Shown here: piece by piece, positions 18,112-26,573 of the stretch
How positions within the stretch are numbered: position 1 is the first letter of the stretch
Layout of the letters: each line of letters starts with the position of its first letter
Source: JAZDFC01 sp043808235
GTDB lineage: Bacteria > Bacteroidota > Ignavibacteria > Ignavibacteriales > Melioribacteraceae
Length of the DNA stretch: 64,000 nt
NCBI GenBank assembly: GCA_043808235.1
Contig: JAZDFC010000105.1
Span: 310,001 to 374,000, forward strand
Reading direction: 5' to 3'
The notes under the pieces: generated by a model
What the model was told of the DNA's origin: nothing
Database searches by the model: none
What the model saw: the letters and a program-made list of their open reading frames with translations, nothing else
Position numbers and translations under genes: made by a program

Positions 18112-19785
18112 ATGAAAAAAATCTTTATTTTTTTAACAGTAATTTTAATCCAGGCTTTTACCTGGAATAGTCTCGCGGATAGTATTTCAAATATCCAAAT
18201 ATCGCCCATTTCTCCTGCATCTTTGTTAAACAACGAATCAGTTACAATTAATTTTAATTACAATACAACTGAAGCAGGGGGAGTTTTAATATTTGTTCGG
18301 CCATTTAGCGGGGGAGGTTTAAGTCCGGATTATTCTGCGAGCGGATCGCCAATATATCCCATGGGAACCGGCGTAGGTAGTGGCAATTTTACTATTACTG
18401 CGGGAACGGTAATGGTGGACCAATTAAGATTTCAGATGACAAATGCAGATCAGAGTGTAACAATATTAGAATTTTTTATTGATGTAACTTTTCTTTTTAG
18501 TGAGCATTCAATACGCAATATTGTAATGGCTCCAAATACTCCAATGTCGCTTCAAAATGGCGAACAAATCAACATCTTTTTTGATTATGGAACAACTGAA
18601 GCAAGCGGTGTAAGAATTTGGGCAAGACCGTTTACCGGGGGAAACCTCACACCAGAATACGGAGCCTCAGGCTCCCCGCTTTATCCAACAGGAACCGGAT
18701 CGGGGGCAAGTAACTTTACAATAAACTCCGGAAATATTACGGTAGATGCAATAAGATTTCAAATGTGGGACGACGGGCAGGCAAACTTACTTCTTGAATG
18801 GTTTGTTCCGGTAGAATATATTTTCGGAAGTCACTCAATATCCGGGGTAGTTACAAATCCTGAATCGCCGGCACTTTTACTTTTTAACGAAGATATTACA
18901 GTGAATTTTAATTATTCAACAAGCGAAGCAGGTGGCGTATTGATCTTCGCCCGTCCTTTTACCGGTGGGGATCTCACTCCTAATTACGGGGCTTCAGGAT
19001 CGCCGCTTTATCCGGTTGGTTCCGGAACAGGAACGGGTACTTTTAATATAGGTTCCGGAGAAACTAATATTGATGCGATAAGAATCCAAATGTGGGACAA
19101 TGGTCAAACAACATTACTATACGAAACTTTTTTCCCGGTCAACTTCTTCGTATCCGAGCATCGGGTGAATAACATAACCTTTGATCCTCCTTCGCCTGCA
19201 TATCTCATGAATAATCAAGACGTTACTATTAATTTCGATTACTCGACTTCGTTTCCGGGTGGCGTAAGAATTTTCTTTAGACCCTTTAGCGGTGGTTGGT
19301 TGTCTCCGGATTATGCAGCTTCTGGTTCACCGTTATATCCCGCAGGTACCAGTAACGGAACAGGTAGTTTTACTATTACTAACGGAAATATTCTTGTTGA
19401 TGAAATGAGGGTGCAGATTTGGGATGATCCTCAGACCACTCTTTTACTCGAATATTTTTTCCCTGTCTCATTTTCATTTAATGTTCTTACAGATGTTTCT
19501 GATGAAGTTGCCTCAATTCCAACAAAATTTGAGTTAATGCAAAATTATCCCAATCCGTTTAATCCCGCCACGACAATATGTTATCAATTACCTGCGCGAA
19601 GCTTTGTATCTTTAAAGATATTTTCTGTTGTCGGCAATGAAGTTGCGTCATTAGTTGATGAAGAACAGACTGTTGGTTCATATTCTGTCAATTTTGATGC
19701 AAGCAAGTTTGCAAGCGGAGTATATTTTTACCAGTTAAGAGCCGGTAACTTTTACGAGACAAAAAAATTGATTGTTCTGAAATAG
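18112..19785 (+). CDS. T9SS-secreted protein with four tandem 108-residue repeats
   Basis: A 557-residue exported protein: signal peptide (residues 1-22, ending SLAD), four tandem beta-rich repeats (about 24-131, 132-240, 241-348, 349-457) and a T9SS type A sorting domain from about 470 (NYPNPFNPATTI, ending KKLIVLK). Each repeat has the order NI-x-x-P-x-SPA, then GGVxIFxRPFxGG, then ASGSPLYPxGTG, then FTIxxGNIxVDxxRxQMWD, then LLxExFxPV. I do not recognise the repeat family; it looks like an immunoglobulin-like surface or adhesive module. It is monocistronic, with an AGGGAG ribosome site and its own terminator. Confidence 0.85.
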   Translation: MKKIFIFLTVILIQAFTWNSLADSISNIQISPISPASLLNNESVTINFNYNTTEAGGVLIFVRPFSGGGLSPDYSASGSPIYPMGTGVGSGNFTITAGTVMVDQLRFQMTNADQSVTILEFFIDVTFLFSEHSIRNIVMAPNTPMSLQNGEQINIFFDYGTTEASGVRIWARPFTGGNLTPEYGASGSPLYPTGTGSGASNFTINSGNITVDAIRFQMWDDGQANLLLEWFVPVEYIFGSHSISGVVTNPESPALLLFNEDITVNFNYSTSEAGGVLIFARPFTGGDLTPNYGASGSPLYPVGSGTGTGTFNIGSGETNIDAIRIQMWDNGQTTLLYETFFPVNFFVSEHRVNNITFDPPSPAYLMNNQDVTINFDYSTSFPGGVRIFFRPFSGGWLSPDYAASGSPLYPAGTSNGTGSFTITNGNILVDEMRVQIWDDPQTTLLLEYFFPVSFSFNVLTDVSDEVASIPTKFELMQNYPNPFNPATTICYQLPARSFVSLKIFSVVGNEVASLVDEEQTVGSYSVNFDASKFASGVYFYQLRAGNFYETKKLIVLK

Positions 19786-19846
19786 TATCATTGGATAAAA
19801 CTATTAATGGAGTTTTTTAAAGAAGATTTTTAATGGTGAGATATTT

Positions 19847-19882
19847 CAGCCGGATATAAATTAAGTATCCGGCTGATTTTTA
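19847..19882 (+). terminator. Rho-independent terminator
   Basis: CAGCCGGATA (19847-19856) and TATCCGGCTG (19866-19875) form a perfect 10-bp stem with a 9-base loop, followed by ATTTTTAAATATTTTT. It ends the gene for the repeat protein. Confidence 0.85.
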
Positions 19883-20067
19883 AATATTTTTATAGTTCTC
19901 GCATCCATCCATAGAAACTGCCATATACACATCTATATTATTGCCGATATTATTTCTTCTATCATAAAAACGAAATATTTAATTCCCGTTGATTGATCAA
20001 CATCCATCCTCAAAAAAATTGATGGCGTCCGGGAGGATCGCATTGCATAAAGATCCCCAACATTAAT

Positions 20068-20463
20068 TTAGTTTCTGTTTTTGATGACGAGATAAATTAT
20101 AGCACAGAGGACGAACCCGATCAAACTTCGGGAGACAATCTGTTCACATGACTTATTGAAACACTCACCCGTTACGTGATGATTAAAAATAACATAGAAT
20201 AATCGATACCCATTTATAGCAAATAACGTAAAATAATAGAGCAATCCCAGCCGGTAGTTTTTTTCAATTCCAAGAGAATGTAATTGAATCATCCATATCA
20301 GGGGAATATAAATGAGGATGCTCAGCCATGTTTGATCGGAACTATAAAAAACTACCGGGCGCAAGCAGACAAACAACATAGTCCAATCTGAGAGTACAAG
20401 TACTGTTAATAATGTCAACTCAAAACAGATCAGCAGCTTTCGTGTTATGTTTTCTATTTGCAT
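20068..20463 (-). CDS. Small integral membrane protein of unknown function
   Basis: A 131-residue protein with about four hydrophobic segments (around KLLICFELTLLTVLVL, WLSILIYIPLIWMIQL, LLYYFTLFAINGYRLFYVIF and LIGFVLCAIIYLVI) and a short loop with two Cys (GECFNKSCEQ). I recognise no family. The ATG at 20463 is chosen over a GTG six bases upstream because GGTAAG sits at a workable distance before it. It follows the T9SS protein gene (20517-21608) on the same strand by 53 bases and may be co-transcribed. Confidence 0.6.
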   Translation of the reverse strand: MQIENITRKLLICFELTLLTVLVLSDWTMLFVCLRPVVFYSSDQTWLSILIYIPLIWMIQLHSLGIEKNYRLGLLYYFTLFAINGYRLFYVIFNHHVTGECFNKSCEQIVSRSLIGFVLCAIIYLVIKNRN

Positions 20464-20516
20464 GGTCACTTACCAGTTTTTTAAAATCTATTTCAGTTTC
20501 TCTTTTGTCCTGATTG

Positions 20517-21608
20517 TTATTTTAAAAGAGTCATTTTCTTTGATTCGGAAAATCCATCTGCTTTTAATGAGACTATATAATTGCCGCTTGGCAGATTTTC
20601 GGCGTTGAATACTTCCGAGTAGTTTCCAGCATTTCGATACTCGCTGATAATTGTTGCTACCTCAGCGCCTAAAATATTATAGACTTTTAATTCAACAAAC
20701 GAAGCATCGGGGATTGAAAATTGTATTGTAGTAGCAGGATTAAACGGATTGGGATAATTTTGCTCGAGATGAAATTCCTGCGGAATGCTTTCTGAAAGAT
20801 CAACATCGGTTGTGGTCCCGCCAAGATTCCATAACGCAGCCTCCACCGTAACAACGCCGCTGTAAACCGGTTCTGTTGAAAGTAATGAAAGCGAAACTTC
20901 GTCGCCTTCTTTTGAAAAATAGTTGAATAAAATTTCCCGTGTGTATTCATCTTCTCCGGATGGTATATGCACTGTTATTTGTCTGTCTTCGAACAGTCTA
21001 AGAACTTCCACGGTTTTGCCGCCAGGCAATTTCATTGTGCCGTATGCATCCACCTTGTAATCAACAACAACGTCGGAAACTGTTTCAACCGGAAATATTC
21101 CTGCGTATAAAGTGTATGTTCTTTGTCCTGTAAAACTCCATTGTGTTCCAAGCGATAAAGGAAACACACCCATTACTTCAGGCGGGATGCATACTTCTTT
21201 TGCTTTTATAGTACCAAGTGTAGTTGCCGTCTCGGAAATAAATCCGAATGTGGCAACAGTGTTATTGGGGAATCCTTCGTACCACCATAGTTCCGAAACC
21301 CCTTCAAGCGCGGTAACCTTTTCATAAAACGCATACTCGGCTTCCGGAAATTGACCGCCGTATTTAGTTTGTACTGGATCAAGAATTGTCTGATCGTATG
21401 TGATTGTTGTCCCAAGTTCCGAAAAATCCCAATAGTTCGGACCGCCCGGATTACCGAGGTCGAAGTCTCTCGATGTTTCATCAACATGGAAAATTATTTG
21501 TGTGCCGAAAACGGATTGAGACTGCACATCGGTAAAATTAATTACGATCTGAGCATTTAAAGTGTTCAAAAACGAAAGAACGAATAAAGAAAGTAACAGC
21601 TTTTTCAT
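20517..21608 (-). CDS. T9SS-secreted protein of unknown function
   Basis: A 363-residue exported protein with signal peptide (MKKLLLSLFVLSFLNTLNAQ), a unique beta-rich region (about 20-275; WDFSELGTTITYD, LSLGTQWSFTGQRTYTLY, KLPGGKTVEVLRLFEDRQ) and a C-terminal T9SS type A sorting domain (NYPNPFNPATTIQFSIP, ending SKKMTLLK). The central region is of a kind often seen in hypothetical secreted proteins of Ignavibacteria; I cannot assign a function. It has a strong AGGAG ribosome site. Two direct repeats about 80-120 bases upstream may be operator sites for the AraC-type regulator encoded next door. Confidence 0.85.
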   Translation of the reverse strand: MKKLLLSLFVLSFLNTLNAQIVINFTDVQSQSVFGTQIIFHVDETSRDFDLGNPGGPNYWDFSELGTTITYDQTILDPVQTKYGGQFPEAEYAFYEKVTALEGVSELWWYEGFPNNTVATFGFISETATTLGTIKAKEVCIPPEVMGVFPLSLGTQWSFTGQRTYTLYAGIFPVETVSDVVVDYKVDAYGTMKLPGGKTVEVLRLFEDRQITVHIPSGEDEYTREILFNYFSKEGDEVSLSLLSTEPVYSGVVTVEAALWNLGGTTTDVDLSESIPQEFHLEQNYPNPFNPATTIQFSIPDASFVELKVYNILGAEVATIISEYRNAGNYSEVFNAENLPSGNYIVSLKADGFSESKKMTLLK

Positions 21609-21908
21609 GACTAACTCCTATTATGTTTTTTTGAAAAATAGTTTTATAAAAAATTTCGGCTGAAAGCTACTTAATGATTGGGTGGTTATCGTCCGACCGT
21701 GTAAATATGCACGTCCGAACATGTAGGGCTGGACGAATACGCTGTTTTTAGTATTGTTTTAACTTCGCAGAGGTAAAGGATAGCTCCGTTCTCTATTTGC
21801 CAAATCCTTTTATTTTAATGAGATAGAATGTACACACAACTTAAAGATGAATGCGAGTAAGTGCGAAGATTGGTTTGTGATTCAGAGCAATCAAATGAAA
21901 GTACTAAT
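21609..21908. other. 300-bp gap between araC-type gene and T9SS gene
   Basis: Apart from the direct repeats at 21690-21725, this gap contains no gene or RNA that I can support. It should hold the promoter of the minus-strand T9SS gene. Confidence 0.5.
21690..21725. promoter_or_regulatory. Two direct repeats, possible AraC-family operator
   Basis: CGTCCGACCGTGTA (21690-21703) and CGTCCGAACATGTA (21712-21725) match at 12 of 14 positions with starts 22 bases apart, about two helical turns. They lie 82-117 bases upstream of the T9SS gene starting at 21608, next to an AraC-family regulator gene. This spacing is typical for AraC-type half-sites. The link is inferred. Confidence 0.4.
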
Positions 21909-23036
21909 TCATTTTACTTGTTTCAAATACTTTTCTCGGTATTGGGATGGAGTCATTTTTGTGATTTTCTTGAAGACGGAATTAAAAGTTGACTTAGATT
22001 GGAATCCAACTTCGAACGCAATGGCGAGAATTGTCCAATCTTTTGCTTCCTTCGAGATAAGAAGTAGCTTTGCTTCTTCGATACGGTAACTGTTAATATA
22101 TTCGAAAAAGTTTTTTCCAAACCGTTCATTAATAACCTGCGAAAGATGATTTTGATTTACGCTAAGCGCTAAAGACAGTCTTCCACAGGAAATATCACTT
22201 TCGTGATGCAGCTTTTCTTTCTTCATTAGATTTTCTAATTGTTTCCCAATCTCTTGTTTGTCTTTTTCGCTTAATCCGGATTTTTGATACTTCACCTTTT
22301 TCTCTTCTGTTATCGCTGGTGAATAGATGTCTTTCAATTTGATAAATTTATACCCGATCACATACATCAAAAGAGAAAAATACACGCCGACAATCAGCCG
22401 AATATTGTTGCCAAGATTCATTACGGTTATTATTAAAAGAAAAAAGATTGATATCATACAATAAATTAAAAGTTGCTTAAGCCAGGTATAATCAAACTTT
22501 TCAGTTGAGGAAAATTCGTTTTTCAATTCCTCTTTATAGCGGTATAAAATTTTCAATGCGAAGAATGTGTAACACGCTCGCAATAAAATATCCGCATATC
22601 TAAACGCTAATTCAAACAGACGGGCTCTATCATAATAAAAGTTGTTTATAAACTCATGCTGTTCACCTGAAGATCTGAAATACAGTGTGCTTAAAACAAC
22701 AACTCCAATAGCATATGGGATAAAATGAACAAGATGCTTAACGGAGAATTGGAATTTTCTATCTGTCAAAGATCTGGTGTAAAAGTAAAGAAGGGGACCT
22801 GGTGTGAGAAAAACCGGCAAGAGAAACGGGCCAAAAATTAATATCAAGCTGTAATTTTTTGATTGATAAAGCGCAGCCAAAAACAACAATAATGAAATAA
22901 AGAGTATCAATGCTGATAAAAACTTGCCGGGCAAGTTGTATTCTTTCTTTTGTGAATAAATAAGAAACGAGAGAAACACGCCCTGTACAGCGCCGAGAAT
23001 CATGATTACAGTAACTATATCGAACGATGTTTGCAT
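21909..23036 (-). CDS. Membrane-bound AraC-family transcriptional regulator
   Basis: A 375-residue protein with an N-terminal membrane domain of about seven helices (residues 1-235; for example IVTVIMILGAVQGVFLSFLI and FLSALILFISLLLFLAAL) and a C-terminal AraC DNA-binding domain (about 275-372) with both helix-turn-helix motifs: LSLALSVNQNHLSQVIN and AIAFEVGFQSKSTFNSVF, followed by the PSQYREKYL signature. Such membrane AraC proteins are common in Bacteroidota and presumably sense a ligand at the inner membrane. The downstream T9SS gene (20517-21608) on the same strand, with paired direct repeats in its promoter region, is the most likely target. Confidence 0.9.
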   Translation of the reverse strand: MQTSFDIVTVIMILGAVQGVFLSFLIYSQKKEYNLPGKFLSALILFISLLLFLAALYQSKNYSLILIFGPFLLPVFLTPGPLLYFYTRSLTDRKFQFSVKHLVHFIPYAIGVVVLSTLYFRSSGEQHEFINNFYYDRARLFELAFRYADILLRACYTFFALKILYRYKEELKNEFSSTEKFDYTWLKQLLIYCMISIFFLLIITVMNLGNNIRLIVGVYFSLLMYVIGYKFIKLKDIYSPAITEEKKVKYQKSGLSEKDKQEIGKQLENLMKKEKLHHESDISCGRLSLALSVNQNHLSQVINERFGKNFFEYINSYRIEEAKLLLISKEAKDWTILAIAFEVGFQSKSTFNSVFKKITKMTPSQYREKYLKQVK

Positions 23037-23244
23037 TTATCTAAAATAACTAATTGTTCGTTTATTTTCGAAATTTATGTTCACAAATTTAAGCTAAATG
23101 GTTTTAAATAAATTTTTGGAACATTGTTCATCTTGAGACCACAGGGTCAATTTTATGTTAGTCCCTTTTTTTTACAGGTGAATGAAAATAATTTTGGATG
23201 TATATTTGATATAAATATCGGAATCAAATAACTATACGTGATAA

Positions 23245-23742
23245 ATGAAAAAATTGGATTTTAATCCCGTTAAAACCGGAAAGGAGTTTCGCGATAATTA
23301 CAAACTGCACGATCTTGCAGAAGAGATGGGGAAAAATCTTCTTGTGCAGTGGGGAATTGATTTCAGGGAATTCGGCAAGGATAGGCGGTTTGAACGCGTG
23401 TGGGAGAAAGGAGAAGATAAACCCGATTTAATTATCACTCACAATTTAAAAGATGCATTGCTTGATTGGAAGGCGAAGAAAAAACCGGAATGGATTGCAA
23501 ACGAAAGGGCTGTTAAATCCTACGAACGATGGAAGGAAAAATTAGTGCTTCCGGTTATAATTGTTTTTATGGTTTTTGATGAACAGCAAAAACTTCTCGA
23601 AAAAAGATTTGCGGTTTTCAGCCAACATCAATTCAAATATAACCAGCGTAAAGAATGGGATAAAAACTCTACTGTAAAATTCGAAAACGAATTACCGGAA
23701 TTCACAAAAGCGAACTTGCTGAAATACCTTTTTAATTCTTAG
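23245..23742 (+). CDS. Hypothetical protein, possible PD-(D/E)XK nuclease fold
   Basis: A 165-residue soluble protein. An arrangement typical of PD-(D/E)XK nucleases is visible: acidic helix (DLAEEMGK, Glu27/28), then KPDLIITH (Pro60-Asp61), then LLDWKAKK (Asp74-x-Lys76), followed by YERW and a beta strand LVLPVIIVFMVFD. This spacing fits the small restriction-like endonucleases, but short motifs of this sort occur by chance and I know of no named family match. The gene is followed 29 bases later by another unknown gene on the same strand. Confidence 0.6.
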   Translation: MKKLDFNPVKTGKEFRDNYKLHDLAEEMGKNLLVQWGIDFREFGKDRRFERVWEKGEDKPDLIITHNLKDALLDWKAKKKPEWIANERAVKSYERWKEKLVLPVIIVFMVFDEQQKLLEKRFAVFSQHQFKYNQRKEWDKNSTVKFENELPEFTKANLLKYLFNS

Positions 23743-23771
23743 CTTTGCGATACACATTATCGCATCCAATT

Positions 23772-24314
23772 ATGCCGGAGAATTTGAAACCATACATTGA
23801 GAATATTTTTATTTCATCTTGCAACTCTGATGAATTGTTTGATGCGCTTAACTTAGCCATAAGAAATAATTTTCGAGATATCGATCTTTATAAAGCTCTG
23901 CTTGCTAACCCGGCGCTGTCTAAAGATGAACTAATGATGTTCGGAGAAAAAATCAGCAAGGAATTTACCGAGCATTCGTACGATGTTTTTATGTGGCTGG
24001 CGGGAATTTTCGAACAGCAATACGATGATTACGATTGTGTTGAAAAGGCTTTGTACTATTATCAGAAAGCTTTTTTTACAAATCAGACTGCGCATGAACC
24101 GCTTCTTTCTGCAATCAAACTTTATAATTACGATCTTCACCTTGATTCGAACCAAACAGTAATGAGGTTCGTAAATAACGGCGTTGAAAAAGTAGAGAGG
24201 AAAAGTTTTGTTTATCATTCACTTGCAGATCATCACGAAAAAATGGGGAACGACGAGTTAGCTTATAAGTTACGCGCGCTTGCGGAAAGAACGGCGAGGA
24301 AAGAAAAAGAATAA
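23772..24314 (+). CDS. Hypothetical helical protein (TPR-like)
   Basis: A 180-residue soluble, mostly alpha-helical protein. The ATG at 23772 is preferred to an in-frame TTG at 23745, although neither has a strong ribosome site. The stretch VEKALYYYQKAFFTNQTAHEP and the C-terminal SLADHHEKMGNDELAYKLRALAERT resemble TPR-type helical hairpins. Function unknown. The short gap to the upstream gene suggests the two are made together. Confidence 0.55.
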   Translation: MPENLKPYIENIFISSCNSDELFDALNLAIRNNFRDIDLYKALLANPALSKDELMMFGEKISKEFTEHSYDVFMWLAGIFEQQYDDYDCVEKALYYYQKAFFTNQTAHEPLLSAIKLYNYDLHLDSNQTVMRFVNNGVEKVERKSFVYHSLADHHEKMGNDELAYKLRALAERTARKEKE

Positions 24315-24410
24315 GCCAATGTTTTTATAAATATGCGGCAGTACATAAAATTCTTCATCAACACATTATTAAATAATCCCGTGGTTTTTGCGTTGGAAGA
24401 AACCAAGCAC

Positions 24411-24755
24411 CTATTTGTTTGAAAATAAATTTTGAAGTGTCTTGAAAATTTTGTTGTAATATTCAGGTGAGACGTAGCTGAATTTTTTAAGTATCTTTGA
24501 TTTATGAATTGTAAACAATTTGTGAGTTTTAACCACAGAACTTTCTGGTAGAATTCCATATTCAAGATCTGAATCGGTTAAAGGAATTGAGAATTCGTCA
24601 CTGAAGACATTCGAAGTAACAACGCAAACGATAACATCATCATACTCACTATTATATTTATCATTTGATACGATAAGAACAGGTCGTTTCTTCGTGCTGC
24701 TAAGATCAGAATACGGAAACGGAACGAGCACTATTTCTCTCTGATTAAATTTCAT
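24411..24755 (-). CDS. MazF/PemK-family toxin (endoribonuclease)
   Basis: A 114-residue protein matching the MazF/PemK fold. It begins KFNQREIVLVPFPYSDLSSTKKRPVLIVSND, with the typical G/R-x-I-x-x-V-x-F-P-Y-S-D and KRPVLI segments, and has the later VVTSNVFSDEF and SSVVKTHKLFTI strands with the conserved T-H-K. Such toxins cut mRNA at short motifs and stall growth when the labile antitoxin is lost. Its start overlaps the upstream gene by 11 bases, the normal antitoxin-toxin order. Confidence 0.88.
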   Translation of the reverse strand: MKFNQREIVLVPFPYSDLSSTKKRPVLIVSNDKYNSEYDDVIVCVVTSNVFSDEFSIPLTDSDLEYGILPESSVVKTHKLFTIHKSKILKKFSYVSPEYYNKIFKTLQNLFSNK

Positions 24756-24963
24756 CCCACTTGGACGAATTACTTTTCCAAAATTCGGTGATTGATTGTT
24801 CTGTTAAATCTTCGGTATAATTACCAAGATACAAACCGTACTTTTCCTGATAAAGGATGTCAATCAATTTGTTTACCTTTTTCAATAACTCGTTATCCTT
24901 AAGCAACATTATTTGTTCTTTGAGCGATTGATATTCGTTATATGGTATTTGAATAGTGTCCAT
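24745..24963 (-). CDS. Antitoxin partner of the MazF-like toxin
   Basis: A 72-residue protein immediately upstream of, and overlapping, the toxin gene. The N-terminal half (IPYNEYQSLKEQIMLLKDN) is helical and coiled-coil-like; the C-terminal half is acidic and aromatic (EDLTEQSITEFWKSNSSKWDEI), as expected of a tail that wraps a basic toxin. I do not see a classical AbrB-type DNA-binding fold. The assignment is mainly by position, size and charge. Confidence 0.75.
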   Translation of the reverse strand: MDTIQIPYNEYQSLKEQIMLLKDNELLKKVNKLIDILYQEKYGLYLGNYTEDLTEQSITEFWKSNSSKWDEI

Positions 24964-25030
24964 GTGTAAAATACTTTTAAATTCCAGTCCAAGTTAGATA
25001 AAGCTCATATCTTATTCAAGAAATAAAAAA

Positions 25031-25049
25031 TTCCCAAATATTTTGGGAA
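25031..25049 (-). terminator. Rho-independent terminator of the Rrf2 gene
   Basis: TTCCCAAA (25031-25038) and TTTGGGAA (25042-25049) form a perfect 8-bp stem with a 3-base loop. Read on the minus strand it is followed by a run of six Ts. It lies 42 bases past the stop of the Rrf2-family gene. Confidence 0.75.
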
Positions 25050-25090
25050 CAAATCCTTGCTTCGCACCAGTTGGTCGAGCGGTGGTTTTC

Positions 25091-25522
25091 TCACAAACTC
25101 AAAATCTTGTGAAGAGTTTTTTCTTTTAGTTGTTCCAAAGTTTCTTCGCTCAGCATTTTATATGCTTCTTCGCGTAGCTTGCCCCATTTGTCATGTACCG
25201 GACACGGTGCTTCTTTTGAACAGCCGGGGAATCCAAGCACACAATTGTTGAACAACTCCAATCCGTCGATTGCCTCAACGATGTCGATAAGTTTTATTTT
25301 ACTCGGACTTTTCGCCAAATAAAATCCACCGTTTTTCCCTTTCTTTGAACCGATTATTCCGCTGTCGGTGAGTGTTTGAAGCATCTTCGATACGAATTCC
25401 TTTGGGACTTTTAATTCGTCCGAAATATCGGTGGCTTTGAAAATAAGTTTGTCTTTCTTTACCGAGAGGAATAACACGGCTTGTAAAGCAAGTTCACATT
25501 TTTTTGAAAAGATTACTGTCAT
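25091..25522 (-). CDS. Rrf2-family Fe-S transcriptional regulator
   Basis: A 143-residue winged-helix regulator. The N-terminal helix-turn-helix reads IFKATDISDELKVPKEFVSKMLQ, and the wing has GSKKGKNGGFYLAKSPSKI. Three cysteines in CVLGFPGCSKEAPC (spacing C-x6-C-x5-C) match the cluster-binding loop of IscR/NsrR-type members, so it probably carries an Fe-S cluster that responds to iron, oxygen, redox state or nitric oxide. It is monocistronic and divergent from the DUF4180 gene. A link to the nrf genes 23 kb away is possible but unsupported. Confidence 0.9.
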   Translation of the reverse strand: MTVIFSKKCELALQAVLFLSVKKDKLIFKATDISDELKVPKEFVSKMLQTLTDSGIIGSKKGKNGGFYLAKSPSKIKLIDIVEAIDGLELFNNCVLGFPGCSKEAPCPVHDKWGKLREEAYKMLSEETLEQLKEKTLHKILSL

Positions 25523-25675
25523 AGCAGAATATTTGCTCCGATTAACACGTGTAATATAAAAAATCCTATCAAATATTAACTGTGTCGATATTCAAAAATA
25601 ATTTTTACTTGGTCTGCTTTCGGTCGAGGACTATTTTTGTGAGGTTGATTAATCAAAAATCATACGGATTGATAA

Positions 25676-26056
25676 ATGAATTTCATATTTCACGAAAAAG
25701 ACGGAATAAAAGTTGCCGAAGTTATATCGGATATGATCATGGTCAATTCAACGCAGGATGCCCTTGATGTAATGGCGGATGCTGATTACAATGGAGCTCG
25801 AAGAATCATCATGCATGAAAAAAACATTTGTACTAATTTTTTCAAATTGGGTACTGGTTTGGCTGGCGAGATATTACAGAAATTTGTTAACTATCATGTC
25901 AAACTTGCGATAGTCGGATCCTTCGAAAAATACGGCAGTAAGAATTTTAAATCGTTTGTTTATGAGTGCAACAAAGGAAATCAATTATTCTTTTTACCAA
26001 ATGTGGAAAGTGCATTTAGTAAGTTATTGTTATACCAAGATGTTGAGAGTACATAA
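25676..26056 (+). CDS. DUF4180 protein
   Basis: A 126-residue soluble protein starting MNFIFHEKDGIKVAEVIS, followed by NSTQDALDVMADADYNGARRIIMHEKNICTNFF and LAGEILQKFVNYHVKLAIVGSF. This order matches the DUF4180 family, small alpha/beta proteins with a STAS-like feel and no known function. It begins a plus-strand group with a DUF3788 gene and a 2H phosphoesterase-like gene, and is divergent from the Rrf2 regulator. The ATG at 25676 lacks a strong ribosome site. Confidence 0.85.
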   Translation: MNFIFHEKDGIKVAEVISDMIMVNSTQDALDVMADADYNGARRIIMHEKNICTNFFKLGTGLAGEILQKFVNYHVKLAIVGSFEKYGSKNFKSFVYECNKGNQLFFLPNVESAFSKLLLYQDVEST

Positions 26057-26097
26057 AAAAAATTACAACCTAATTGGAGTTGTTAAAGGAGTATTGT

Positions 26098-26517
26098 ATG
26101 GAAGAATTAGTATTCAATCAAAAAGAAAAAGAGCCTACGGAAAATGACTTAATTAAAGTGATGGGAAAATCCTATCCGTTCAGAAAGGAACTGATTTCAT
26201 TCATCGAAGAAAATTTCGGCAGCCTTGTTCTTGAATGGAAATATTACGGACAAAAAAACGGCTGGGCGCAAAAATATTTGCTGAAGAAAAGGAATTTGTT
26301 TTTTTCCATTCCGCATAAAGATAGTTTTAGAGTTGGATTTATCTTTGGCGATAAAGCTGTCGAAGCAATTGAGCAAAGCGGATTGCCAACCGAAATCATC
26401 GATGAAATTAAAAACGCAAAGAAATATGCCGAAGGCAGGGGAATAAGGCTTGATATCAAAAACAAAAAAGTTTTGGACAGCGTTAAAAAATTAGTAAAGA
26501 TAAAAATTGAGAATTAG
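26098..26517 (+). CDS. DUF3788-family protein
   Basis: A 139-residue soluble protein. An in-frame TTG at 26074 exists, but the ATG at 26098 has AAAGGAG upstream and gives the usual family N-terminus. The conserved core is visible: EWKYYGQKNGWAQKYLLKKRNLFFSI, FRVGFIFGDKAVEAIE and AKKYAEGRGIRLDIK, as in DUF3788 proteins (YdhG/YjbR-like fold, frequent in Bacteroidota and Firmicutes, function unknown). It lies 41 bases after the DUF4180 gene on the same strand. Confidence 0.87.
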   Translation: MEELVFNQKEKEPTENDLIKVMGKSYPFRKELISFIEENFGSLVLEWKYYGQKNGWAQKYLLKKRNLFFSIPHKDSFRVGFIFGDKAVEAIEQSGLPTEIIDEIKNAKKYAEGRGIRLDIKNKKVLDSVKKLVKIKIEN

Positions 26518-26573
26518 CAACGGATCTATTCAAAACGAAAGGATGATATTAATTTAATATTTGAGGAGAACCT

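Noticed and set aside
18112..19785. Tandem repeats considered as a CRISPR-like or satellite array
   Set aside because: The unit is about 325 bases, fully coding, diverged at the DNA level, and forms protein repeats in one frame.
25582..25767. 61-codon plus-strand open frame before the DUF4180 gene
   Set aside because: It overlaps the start of a well-matched DUF4180 gene in another frame and has no ribosome site.
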